A stretch of DNA of 64,000 bases from Pseudofulvimonas gallinarii (lineage in GTDB: Bacteria > Pseudomonadota > Gammaproteobacteria > Xanthomonadales > UBA2363), in NCBI RefSeq assembly GCF_004343305.1, contig NZ_SMAF01000002.1:1-64000 (forward strand), written 5' to 3'. The notes beneath the pieces were generated by a model. That model searched no databases. It saw only the letters and a list, made by a program, of their open reading frames with translations, and was not told the origin of the DNA. This document shows positions 35,875-42,663 of this stretch, one piece after another. Numbering within the stretch: the first letter of the stretch is position 1; each line of letters begins with the position of its first letter. Both the position numbers and the translations under genes were made by a program.

Positions 35875-37110
35875 ATGGCAACGACCTCGTTTCCCAAGTC
35901 CGATATCCGCGTCCTGCTGCTGGAAGGCGTCAGCGCCAATGCGGTCGAGACCTTCCGGGCCGCCGGCTACGAATCGATCGACTACCACACCAAGTCACTG
36001 CCCGACGACGAGCTCAAGCAGCGCATCGCCGAGGCGCACATCATCGGCATCCGCTCGCGCACCCAGCTCAGCGCCGACGTGCTCGCGCATGCACGCCGCC
36101 TGATCGCGATCGGCTGCTTCTGCATCGGCACCAACCAGGTGGACCTGGCCGCCGCGCAGGCGGCCGGCATCCCGGTGTTCAACGCGCCCTACTCCAACAC
36201 GCGCAGCGTCGCCGAGCTGGTGCTGGCCGAAGCCATCATGCTGATGCGCCGCATCCCGGAGAAGAACGCGCAATGCCACCGCGGCGGCTGGTCGAAGTCG
36301 GCCGCCGGCAGTTTCGAAGTGCGCGACAAGGTGCTCGGCGTGGTCGGTTACGGCCACATCGGCACACAGATCGGCCTGCTTGCCGAAGCGGTTGGCATGC
36401 GCGTGATCTTCCATGACGTGATCACCAAGCTGGCGCTCGGCAACGCGCGTCCCAGCGACGGCCTGGACGACCTGCTGGAGCGTGCTGACATCGTCACGCT
36501 GCACGTCCCGGAAACGCCGCAGACGCGCGACCTGATCGGCGCCGAACAACTCGCGCGCATGCGCAAGGGCTCAGTCCTGATCAATGCCTCGCGCGGCACG
36601 GTGGTGGATATCGACGCGCTCGCCGAGGCACTGCGCAGCGGCCACCTCGCCGGCGCCGCCATCGATGTGTTCCCGGTCGAACCGCAGGGCAACGACGATC
36701 CCTTCGTCTCGCCGCTGGCCGGCATGGACAACGTCATCCTGACACCGCATGTCGGTGGCAGCACCCTGGAAGCCCAGGACAACATCGGCCGCGAAGTCGC
36801 CGCCAAGCTGGTGCGCTACAGCGACAACGGCTCGACGCTGTCGGCGGTCAACTTCCCCGAGGTCAACCTGCCGGAACATCCGTCCAGCCGCCGCCTGCTG
36901 CACATCCACCGCAACCAGCCGGGCATCCTCTCGCAGATCAACGACGTGTTCTCAAAGGCCGGCGTCAACATCGACGGCCAGTACCTGCAGACCAATCCGA
37001 CCATCGGCTACGTCGTGGTCGATGTCTCGGCCACCCGCGAGCAGGCGGACCAGCTCAAGGTCGCGCTGGCGGCGATCCCCGGCACCCTGCGCTGTCGCGC
37101 GTTGTACTGA
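35875..37110 (+). CDS. serA: D-3-phosphoglycerate dehydrogenase
   Basis: 411 residues, the E. coli-type enzyme: LLEGVSANAVETFRAAGYESIDYHTKSL, IGIRSRTQL, NAPYSNTRSVAELVLAEAIMLMRRIPEKN, Rossmann fold VLGVVGYGHIGTQIGLLAE, VLINASRGTVVDIDALAEAL, catalytic His in TPHVGGSTLEAQDNIG, and a C-terminal ACT domain (about 338-411, LLHIHRNQPGILSQINDVFSKAGVNI) for serine feedback. It starts serine synthesis; this type can also reduce 2-oxoglutarate. ATG 35875 gives the usual length. Divergent from the flavoprotein gene. Confidence 0.96.
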   Translation: MATTSFPKSDIRVLLLEGVSANAVETFRAAGYESIDYHTKSLPDDELKQRIAEAHIIGIRSRTQLSADVLAHARRLIAIGCFCIGTNQVDLAAAQAAGIPVFNAPYSNTRSVAELVLAEAIMLMRRIPEKNAQCHRGGWSKSAAGSFEVRDKVLGVVGYGHIGTQIGLLAEAVGMRVIFHDVITKLALGNARPSDGLDDLLERADIVTLHVPETPQTRDLIGAEQLARMRKGSVLINASRGTVVDIDALAEALRSGHLAGAAIDVFPVEPQGNDDPFVSPLAGMDNVILTPHVGGSTLEAQDNIGREVAAKLVRYSDNGSTLSAVNFPEVNLPEHPSSRRLLHIHRNQPGILSQINDVFSKAGVNIDGQYLQTNPTIGYVVVDVSATREQADQLKVALAAIPGTLRCRALY

Positions 37111-37492
37111 GCTAACCGCCCATCGCATGCACACCGCGCCATCCAGGCGCGGCGCGGCACCTTCTCCGGAGCTCGGGCATCCGGACCTTGAAATGGAAAT
37201 CCGGGCTGGTCGCTGATCATAACGATGACCACCAGTGGTCCGGCCCGCGAGCCGGACGGCGCAGCCCTTTGCCGCCAATCCTGCGGATCAGGATGCGGTG
37301 CAAAGTCAACCAACCCAATGATTCCTTTCACATTCGCCAGCCACCGGCGTGAAGGGGCTGAGTCTGTCATGCCCGCGCCGTCGCCGTGATAACGCATAAC
37401 ACTGCACGCTTGCCGGATAATCCAGGCGGCGTGCGGCAAGGCCGCGCGGCCAGCATCGTCGACGGGTATTGATTCCCTTGGGGATTTTGCGA
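37111..37492. other. Non-coding region between serA and the cassette cluster
   Basis: No gene recognised; no integrase reading frame or remnant on either strand. A 7-bp hairpin at 37238-37257 (GTCCGGC / GCCGGAC, loop CCGCGA) may be a weak serA terminator. GTCATGCCCGCG at 37366-37377 equals the first 12 bases of the REP at 38771 but the rest of the REP is missing. Base composition falls towards AT near 37470-37500. Confidence 0.5.
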
Positions 37493-37521
37493 TTGACGCC
37501 TCCTGCCGAAGCCACTACAAC
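37493..37521 (+). promoter_or_regulatory. Pc-like promoter driving the cassette cluster
   Basis: TTGACG (37493-37498), 17 bp, TACAAC (37516-37521): four or five matches in each hexamer and the ideal spacing. It points into the first cassette gene and ends 33 bp before the GTTAGGC core site, the geometry of an integron cassette promoter. Confidence 0.6.
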
Positions 37522-37561
37522 AGGCGCTACACCCCGTTTCGGGGTCGAACATTAGTTAGGC
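37522..37561 (+). other. attI-like insertion site with core GTTAGGC
   Basis: GTTAGGC at 37555-37561 fits the integron core consensus GTTRRRY and marks the left border of cassette 1 (cut between G and TT). Unlike the two sites downstream, there is no matching RYYYAAC arm upstream, so it looks like an attI site or a degraded attC. A small perfect hairpin ACCCCG-TTT-CGGGGT lies at 37531-37545. Confidence 0.45.
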
Positions 37562-37569
37562 GGCAGACC

Positions 37570-37836
37570 GTGTCTGAGACGTCGTGCCCAGTATGTGAGT
37601 CCGCCCTCGGTTTTGAGCCTTGGCCAGACGGCATCTCTTCGCACGAGATCTGTCCTTCCTGTGGAATTCACTTTGGGTACAACGACGCAAGGCCGGATCT
37701 GCGCCAGGCGGTCTATGCTGAGTGGCGGAATCAGTGGCATGCCTCTGGGCGTCGTCCGATCACGGGCGCTGAATGGCAACGCATCGCTACGCTGGTGATG
37801 CAGCGCGTCTTGGCAAAGGCCGAGGCAAATTCATGA
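37570..37836 (+). CDS. Cassette gene: small zinc-ribbon protein
   Basis: 88 residues from a GTG 9 bp inside the cassette border. CPVC (residues 6-9) and CPSC (about 28-31) form a CxxC...CxxC zinc ribbon; then HFGYNDARPDLRQAVYAEWRNQWHASGRRP. The layout F-x-P-W-x-DG...E-ICPSCG-x-x-FGY recalls the small Cys-rich CPCC-type proteins often seen as lone hypothetical genes in mobile DNA. No Shine-Dalgarno sequence is obvious, as for many cassette genes. It is less GC-rich than the flanking housekeeping genes, which supports foreign origin. The function is unknown. Confidence 0.75.
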   Translation: MSETSCPVCESALGFEPWPDGISSHEICPSCGIHFGYNDARPDLRQAVYAEWRNQWHASGRRPITGAEWQRIATLVMQRVLAKAEANS

Positions 37837-37857
37837 CGCACGATCTAGGGCATTGCC

Positions 37858-37945
37858 GCCTAACACCTCGTTCGAGCGGACGCGGGGACGATAAAGTGCC
37901 AAGCCCATACACCGGCGTGCGCGCCGCTCAACTCAACCGTTGGGC
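37858..37945 (+). other. attC recombination site 1 (88 bp)
   Basis: Outer arms GCCTAAC (37858-37864) and GTTGGGC (37939-37945) pair with one mismatch. Inner arms are TCGTTCGAGCGGACGC after the first core and GCGCGCCGCTCAACTC before the second, which pair except for one extra C in the left arm, the expected extrahelical base. Length and plan match integron attC sites, notably the TTCGAGCGGACG style of chromosomal arrays. Confidence 0.85.
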
Positions 37946-38059
37946 TTCTCTATCAACTGGTCGCAAATTGGGGCTCGGTCGCCGATTGGGTATCTGGCAT
38001 CGGCTCACTATCGGCGGCGTCGATAGCCGGAGCTGTCTCCCAGCAAGTAGCGCGGCATG
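37946..38059 (+). other. Geneless cassette interior between attC 1 and attC 2
   Basis: About 114 bp with no start signal or credible reading frame. As a cassette unit (37940-38155, 216 bp) it carries attC 2 as its recombination site. It may be a decayed cassette, a spacer, a promoter cassette or an RNA cassette; nothing specific was recognised. Confidence 0.5.
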
Positions 38060-38161
38060 CGCTAACCAATCAGTCAAGCGGTTTGGGGCCGCACCCTGCA
38101 TGTTCCCGATCTTGTAACATACCGGGCGCGGCCCGAATGCCGCTTGACTGCGGCGTTAGGT
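38060..38161 (+). other. attC recombination site 2 (102 bp)
   Basis: Arms CGCTAAC (38060-38066) and GTTAGGT (38155-38161). The inner arms AGTCAAGCGG and CCGCTTGACT are perfect reverse complements. The plan is the same as attC 1, with a longer loop containing GC-rich pairing segments. Confidence 0.85.
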
Positions 38162-38179
38162 GCCAGGAGGCACCGCCCC

Positions 38180-38695
38180 ATGATCGTGGAGAAAAGCAAG
38201 ATCGTGCTCAAGGCCCACTGGTTTCTTCCGGTCGCCATGCTGGTGGTCGGAGGTGATCTCGTCCTGGCGCTGGCCGACTCGTGGTCGGATCCGGCGCTGC
38301 TTGAGGCCGGCCTGCTCTTTGATCTGGCAATCGTGCTGCCCGCACTCTACTGGTGGTGCTACAGGAAACGTGGCCGCGCTGCGCTTCTCAAGGCGGCTGC
38401 CCTGAGCTGCCTCGGCATCTGGGTCGCCGGTCATATCGTCCCGGACCAGCACCACGAGCTCATCAGCACGGTTGGCTTCGCTCGGTACGTCGGACTCGCC
38501 GTCCTGCTGGTCATCGAGCTCAAACTGGTCGTGGCCATTTATCGGGCAGCATTCTCAAGCAGCGGCGCCAACCCTCCCCTTTCGGCAGCCCAGGACGCCG
38601 GCATGCCTGAGTGGGCTGCTCGACTAATGGCTTGGGAGGCATCGCTGTTGCGTCGCGGCTGGGAGTTGGTGCGTCGGCTGGTAAGGCTTCGCTAG
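38180..38695 (+). CDS. Cassette-associated integral membrane protein
   Basis: 171 residues from ATG 38180, with CAGGAGG 9 nt upstream and the attC 2 border only 18 bp away, so it reads as the gene of a third cassette. Four hydrophobic segments are seen (WFLPVAMLVVGGDLVLAL, LFDLAIVLPALYWWCY, AAALSCLGIWVAGHIV, YVGLAVLLVIELKLVVAIY) and a basic C-terminal tail rich in Arg and Trp. No family recognised. No attC follows the stop, so the right end of this cassette is either lost or was replaced by the repeat region. Confidence 0.7.
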   Translation: MIVEKSKIVLKAHWFLPVAMLVVGGDLVLALADSWSDPALLEAGLLFDLAIVLPALYWWCYRKRGRAALLKAAALSCLGIWVAGHIVPDQHHELISTVGFARYVGLAVLLVIELKLVVAIYRAAFSSSGANPPLSAAQDAGMPEWAARLMAWEASLLRRGWELVRRLVRLR

Positions 38696-38718
38696 CACCT
38701 GACCGCGTGTAACAGTGC

Positions 38719-38748
38719 CGCGTGAATCGGTGGCAGGGACATTTCGCG
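38719..38748 (+). repeat. Direct repeat, copy 1
   Basis: Starts CGCGTGAA and ends in the 19-mer GTGGCAGGGACATTTCGCG, which recurs exactly in copy 2 at 38941-38969. The two copies differ only in a 2-3 base spacer. Confidence 0.9.
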
Positions 38749-38770
38749 CATTCCTCACAGCCCCGACTCC

Positions 38771-38896
38771 GTCATGCCCGCGAAGGCGGGCATCCAGTGA
38801 ATGGTCGTGATGAGTCCGCACTCGATGCGCACCGGCCAATCCGGAAATGGCGACGTTCCCGCCACGCCACTGGACACCCGCCTGCGCGGGTGTGAC
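38771..38896 (-). repeat. REPIN-like element A (two inverted 29-bp REPs, 68-bp interior)
   Basis: REP 1 (38771-38799) runs GTCATGCCCGCG-A-AGGCGGGCATCCAGTG; REP 2 (38868-38896), read on the minus strand, runs GTCACACCCGCG-C-AGGCGGGTGTCCAGTG. The stem pair TG..CA in one is CA..TG in the other, a compensatory change that keeps the hairpin. The 68-bp interior matches that of element B (55055-55180) at about 45 of 68 positions when reversed. Confidence 0.88.
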
Positions 38897-38940
38897 GAGC
38901 GAGCACGGCGCGGTGAGCGCACGCGAGCCCGCTACCAGGG

Positions 38941-38969
38941 CGCGTGAAACGTGGCAGGGACATTTCGCG
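38941..38969 (+). repeat. Direct repeat, copy 2
   Basis: Second copy of the CGCGTGAA...GTGGCAGGGACATTTCGCG repeat; with copy 1 it brackets REPIN-like element A. Confidence 0.9.
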
Positions 38970-39020
38970 AGCCTGCCAATTGGGCTCGCTTTGTAGTGGC
39001 TGTCAGCGATGCTCGCGAGG

Positions 39021-39923
39021 TCAGCGGCGCCAGAAGCGCCAGCGGTGCCAGCGTTTGCGCAGCCAGCGGCCGGCGGGCGAACGCCATTCCAGTTCGGTAA
39101 CGCGACCGCTGTCCCAGGCGTCGAGCAGCGACGGCAGTGGCGTCGCGTCGTTGCGCAGGTCGAACAGGAGGTGCCCATTGCGGTCCGCCGCCCCGGCGGC
39201 GTCGATAAGCGCGATGCCGGCCTGCTGGGCGAGTGCGCGCAGCAGCGGATCGGGCGTCGACACGGCTGACAGCGGGCTGTCGACCCGCCGTGGAAGGCGG
39301 CCGGCGCCGTGGAACCACAGGCCGTTGATCGCCGGCAGCTTCGCCTGTTCCCGGCGGCGATTGAGCGGATGCTGCGCCAGCACGATCTGTGCTTCCGAGA
39401 ACAGCCGCCGCCAGCGCCGGCCGATGGGATCTTCCGGCCACAGCTCGAAGATGTCGCGACCGATGGCGTCGTCGGGCGGGGCCATCACCGGAAAATCCGG
39501 CACCGCGTTGCTGGCGAAGGCGCGCAGGTACCAACGTCCGGGCACGGGCGCACTCAGCTCGAAGCCCTCGTCGCCGAAGACGGGTGCCAGCGCCGCGACC
39601 AGCGCCTGCGCCTCATCGAGGTCCAGGCGCAGGGTCTGCGCGCCACAGCCCATCAGGCGCACGTTCGCCATCTCCGCGCGGAAATGCGCGGGATCGGCGC
39701 GCAGCCAGTGACGGTCCTCGGCATCGCCGGCGTCGATCTGTCGTGTCAGCGCTGCTTCCGGCCAGCCGGTAGGCGTGATCGCAAACAGGTCGTCGTACAC
39801 CCGCGCGCCGCCGTCGGCCGCCGCCGGCCAGTGGTCGGCACGCGCCAGCACGGCGGCAATGCGCTGCGCCAATGCCGCATCGGGTTTCGACGGCGCCAGC
39901 ACGATCAGTCGCGATCCGCTCAT
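39021..39923 (-). CDS. RpfE-type conserved protein (COG4255-like)
   Basis: 300 residues from ATG 39923, chosen because AAGGAG lies 9 nt upstream. It carries the family blocks WLRADPAHFRAEMANVRLMG, LDLDEAQALVAALAPVF, GRWYLRAF, IFELWPEDPIGRRWRRLFSEAQIVLAQHPLNRRREQAKLPAINGLWFHGAGRLP. The family is annotated RpfE regulatory protein in Xanthomonas or as a phosphoglycerate-mutase-like protein in betaproteobacteria; no biochemical role is established. It ends in an Arg/Trp-rich tail. It stands alone here, without the rpf quorum-sensing genes. Confidence 0.78.
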   Translation of the reverse strand: MSGSRLIVLAPSKPDAALAQRIAAVLARADHWPAAADGGARVYDDLFAITPTGWPEAALTRQIDAGDAEDRHWLRADPAHFRAEMANVRLMGCGAQTLRLDLDEAQALVAALAPVFGDEGFELSAPVPGRWYLRAFASNAVPDFPVMAPPDDAIGRDIFELWPEDPIGRRWRRLFSEAQIVLAQHPLNRRREQAKLPAINGLWFHGAGRLPRRVDSPLSAVSTPDPLLRALAQQAGIALIDAAGAADRNGHLLFDLRNDATPLPSLLDAWDSGRVTELEWRSPAGRWLRKRWHRWRFWRR

Positions 39924-40071
39924 CGGATCCATCTCCTTGGGACAGCCTGGGCGAATGGTGGTCGGCGCGGGATTCGCCGGTCAACCACGGCGGGGGTGGC
40001 GGCGCGTCCTGCGGTGCTGAAGCCAGCCCTTCAGGCGCGCGAGCCGGTCACGGAGATGCGCACGGCAATGC

Positions 40072-40674
40072 CTACAGCCAGCCCTTCTGGTGCGCCAGCC
40101 GGTAGGCCTCGATGCGATTGCCGACGCCGAGCTTGCCGATCGCCTCGCTGAGGTAATTGCGCACGGTGCCGTGCGACAGGTTCAGCTGCTCGGCGATTTC
40201 CTGGGCGCCGAGTCCTTCGCCGGCCAGGCGCAACACCTGGCGCTCGCGATCGGTGAGCGGATCGGATTCACCCCACGCTTCGACTGCCAGCTCCGGATCG
40301 ATGGCGCGGCCGCCGCGATGCACGGTGCGCAGCGCATCGGCCAGCCGTTCGGCGGGGGCATCCTTCAGCAGGTAGCCGCTGACACCGGCATCGAGCGCAC
40401 GACGCAGGTAACCGGCGCGTCCGAAGGTGGTGACGATGACGACGCGTGTGGCAAGGCCGTGCCGCTGAACGCGTTGCGCCAGTTCCAGCCCGGTCAGGCC
40501 GGGCATTTCGATATCGGTGACCAGCAGGTCGGGTTTGAGGTCGCGCAGCAGCCGCCAGGCCTGTTCGCCATCGCTGGCTTCGCCGACCAGCTGCAGGTCG
40601 GTCTCCAGCCGCAGCAGCGCGGCCAGCGCGCCGCGCACCAGGCCCTGGTCTTCGGCAAGCACGAAACGGATCAT
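40072..40674 (-). CDS. NarL/DesR-type response regulator
   Basis: 200 residues: receiver domain with phospho-Asp in DLLVTDIEMPGLTGLELAQ (near residue 54) and YLLKDAPAERLADAL, then a LuxR-type helix-turn-helix LTDRERQVLRLAGEGLGAQEIAEQLNLSHGTVRNYLSEAIGKLG. Its start overlaps the sensor kinase stop (ATGA). With the kinase and the ABC genes upstream it forms a four-gene unit; it probably controls that exporter or membrane-lipid genes, as DesR and related regulators do. Confidence 0.92.
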   Translation of the reverse strand: MIRFVLAEDQGLVRGALAALLRLETDLQLVGEASDGEQAWRLLRDLKPDLLVTDIEMPGLTGLELAQRVQRHGLATRVVIVTTFGRAGYLRRALDAGVSGYLLKDAPAERLADALRTVHRGGRAIDPELAVEAWGESDPLTDRERQVLRLAGEGLGAQEIAEQLNLSHGTVRNYLSEAIGKLGVGNRIEAYRLAHQKGWL

Positions 40675-41846
40675 GCCGCGCTCCGCCGCAGCGGCGTGAC
40701 GTTGCCGCCGACCTCCTCGTCAGACGGCGGCAGCGGCAGGCGCACGACGATGCGCGTGCCCTCGCCTCGCGGAGAATGGACGGCCAGCGAGCCGCCCAGC
40801 GCCTCGATGCGTTCGGCCATGCCACGCAGCCCGTTGCCGGGTTCGCCGGCACCACCGCAACCGTCATCGACGACCGTCAGCAGGGCGACACCGTCTTCAC
40901 AGCGCAGGCTGATCTCGACGGCGCGTGCACGCGCGTGGCGATGGATGTTGGTGACCGCCTCGCGCACGGCCAGTGCCAGCGCGGTTTCCTGCGCCGGCAT
41001 GAGTTCCAGCCCGGTGAGACTGTAAGTCAGTCCGACGCCGGCACCGTCGAGCAGCAGCCGCGCGGACGCCAGTTCGGGCTTCAGTGCCGCGGCGCGGATG
41101 CCGGTGACGGCGCGGCGCACCTGCGCCAGCGCTTCGCGCGCGACGCGCTCGACCTCGCCGATTTCCACCTGCGCGGCCAGCGGATCGCGCTCCACCAGCC
41201 GGCGCGCCAGTTCCGACTTCAGCGCGACCAGCGACAGCGTATGGCCGAGCAGGTCATGCAGGTCGCGACCGATGCGTTCGCGCTCGGCGACCTGCGCCAG
41301 TCGCCGCACCTCGTCGACGGACAGGCGCAGCTCGGCGTCCTTGCGCATCTTCTGCATCATGTAGTAGTTGCCGACGCAGCTGGACGTGCCGACCAGCAGG
41401 GCGATGGCTGGCGACAGCCAGTGTCCGCCAAGCCACCAGGTCTGCAGCGCATACAGGCCGACCAGCAGCAGCAGCATGGCGATGGCGCGCGGCAGCGTGC
41501 GCGTCAGTCCGGGCAGGAAGCCGGCCGCATAGATGAGGTAGGCATTGCCGAACGGATTGAACGGCGTCAGCGCGAAGCCGATCCCGGCGATGGCCAGCAC
41601 CGCCAGCAGCAACCGCAGGCCGGACTGCCGGAACGCGAGGAAATACACGACCAGGAACGGCGCCATCGACAGCCACGTGGCGGCGACGCCGGCCGGACCC
41701 AGCCAGCCCGCGAACATCGGCAGCAGCGTGAAGCTGAGGTAGCCCAGCCACAGGATCGGCGCCCAGCCCAGCCCGCTCGACGGCGGCACGAGCCGGTCCC
41801 GCCAGCGCAGCGCCAGCGTTTTCAGGGTGCGCAGGTTCAACGCCAT
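40671..41846 (-). CDS. DesK-like sensor histidine kinase
   Basis: 391 residues. Five or six hydrophobic segments in the first 160 residues, then a HisKA_3 phospho-acceptor ERERIGRDLHDLLGHTLSLVALKSELARRL, and an HATPase core (ALAVREAVTNIHRHARARAVEI, VVDDGCGGAGEPGNGLRGMAERIEALGG). There is no periplasmic sensing domain, so it should sense the membrane, as DesK does. Its stop overlaps the start of the response-regulator gene; 19 bp separate it from the ABC permease gene. Confidence 0.92.
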   Translation of the reverse strand: MALNLRTLKTLALRWRDRLVPPSSGLGWAPILWLGYLSFTLLPMFAGWLGPAGVAATWLSMAPFLVVYFLAFRQSGLRLLLAVLAIAGIGFALTPFNPFGNAYLIYAAGFLPGLTRTLPRAIAMLLLLVGLYALQTWWLGGHWLSPAIALLVGTSSCVGNYYMMQKMRKDAELRLSVDEVRRLAQVAERERIGRDLHDLLGHTLSLVALKSELARRLVERDPLAAQVEIGEVERVAREALAQVRRAVTGIRAAALKPELASARLLLDGAGVGLTYSLTGLELMPAQETALALAVREAVTNIHRHARARAVEISLRCEDGVALLTVVDDGCGGAGEPGNGLRGMAERIEALGGSLAVHSPRGEGTRIVVRLPLPPSDEEVGGNVTPLRRSAA

Positions 41847-41865
41847 CTGCTTCCGTTCCTGTTCC

Positions 41866-42663
41866 TTACAGCGGCCGGTTCAGCCGGCGAACCGCCAGCA
41901 CGAAGAACACCGCGGTGACGGCCGCCAGCACGGCGACATGCCCGAGCAGTCCATCAGCCGGCGCCTGGCCGATCGCCATCAGTCCGATTCGGCCCAGATG
42001 ATACGCCGGCCACAGCGGCGCGATGCCCTGCACGAAGGCCGGCAGCATCGCCAGCGGGAACCACAGTCCGGCCAGGAAACCCATCGGCAGGTAGATGACA
42101 TTGACGATGGCCGGCGCCGAACGGCCGCTCGCCAGCGTGCCGATCCACAGGCCCAGCGCGCAGAACGGCAGCACGCCGAAGATGGCGACCACAGCCAGTC
42201 CGAGCCAGCCGGCGGCCGGCATGCGAACGCCGGCGGCGGTCACCGCGATCAGGCACATGACGACGTAGATCAGCGTCGCGAACAGCATCGCCATCGCCAG
42301 CTTGGACAGCAGGTAGATCACCGCCGGTGCCGGCACCACCCGCTTGATGCGCAGCCAGCCGGTCTCGCGATCCATCGCAACATTGACGCCGAAGCCGAAC
42401 AGCGCCGGCCCCATGATGCCGAACACCGTATAGCTGGACAGCAGGTACGCGCCGGCCTGCCAGCTGCCGGAACGACCCATCGGCATCAGCACGGCGAACA
42501 GCACGTAGAACATCGGCGGGAACAGCAGCGTCGGCAGCGAGAACGACAAGGTGCGCAGCAGCGACAGGAATTCGTAGCGCACTTCCAGGCCAAGGCTGCG
42601 CCAGAACACGCCCGGCTGCCTTGCCCTGCCCTGTTCCATCGCGGTGAGTGTCGTCGTGTTCAT
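41866..42663 (-). CDS. ABC-2 type transporter permease
   Basis: 265 residues with six hydrophobic segments: LSFSLPTLLFPPMFYVLFAVLMP, YLLSSYTVFGIMGPALFGFGV, YLLSKLAMAMLFATLIYVVMCLIAV, WLGLAVVAIFGVLPFCALGLWIG, then a NVIYLPMGFLAGLWFPLAMLP block and the last helix. This is the DrrB/NodJ-like ABC-2 exporter permease. The start overlaps the ATPase stop (ATGA). The substrate is unknown: drug, lipid or peptide. Confidence 0.92.
   Translation of the reverse strand: MNTTTLTAMEQGRARQPGVFWRSLGLEVRYEFLSLLRTLSFSLPTLLFPPMFYVLFAVLMPMGRSGSWQAGAYLLSSYTVFGIMGPALFGFGVNVAMDRETGWLRIKRVVPAPAVIYLLSKLAMAMLFATLIYVVMCLIAVTAAGVRMPAAGWLGLAVVAIFGVLPFCALGLWIGTLASGRSAPAIVNVIYLPMGFLAGLWFPLAMLPAFVQGIAPLWPAYHLGRIGLMAIGQAPADGLLGHVAVLAAVTAVFFVLAVRRLNRPL

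Larger units (their letters stand above)
38696..39020. other. 325-bp repeat-filled non-coding region
   Basis: No gene. It holds two 29-30 bp direct repeats (38719-38748 and 38941-38969) enclosing one REPIN-like 126-bp element (38771-38896). Confidence 0.8.

Noticed and set aside
37366-37377. GTCATGCCCGCG, a partial REP match
   Set aside because: Only 12 bases match; the second half of the hairpin and the inverted partner are missing, so it may be chance.
37008-37439. Minus-strand frame upstream of the cassette cluster, checked as an integron integrase
   Set aside because: No tyrosine-recombinase boxes (R, HxLRH, Y) or the integron-specific patch; not an integrase or recognisable remnant.
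37531-37545. Terminator before the cassette cluster (ACCCCG-TTT-CGGGGT)
   Set aside because: No T run follows and it lies between the promoter and the first cassette gene; more likely part of the recombination site.
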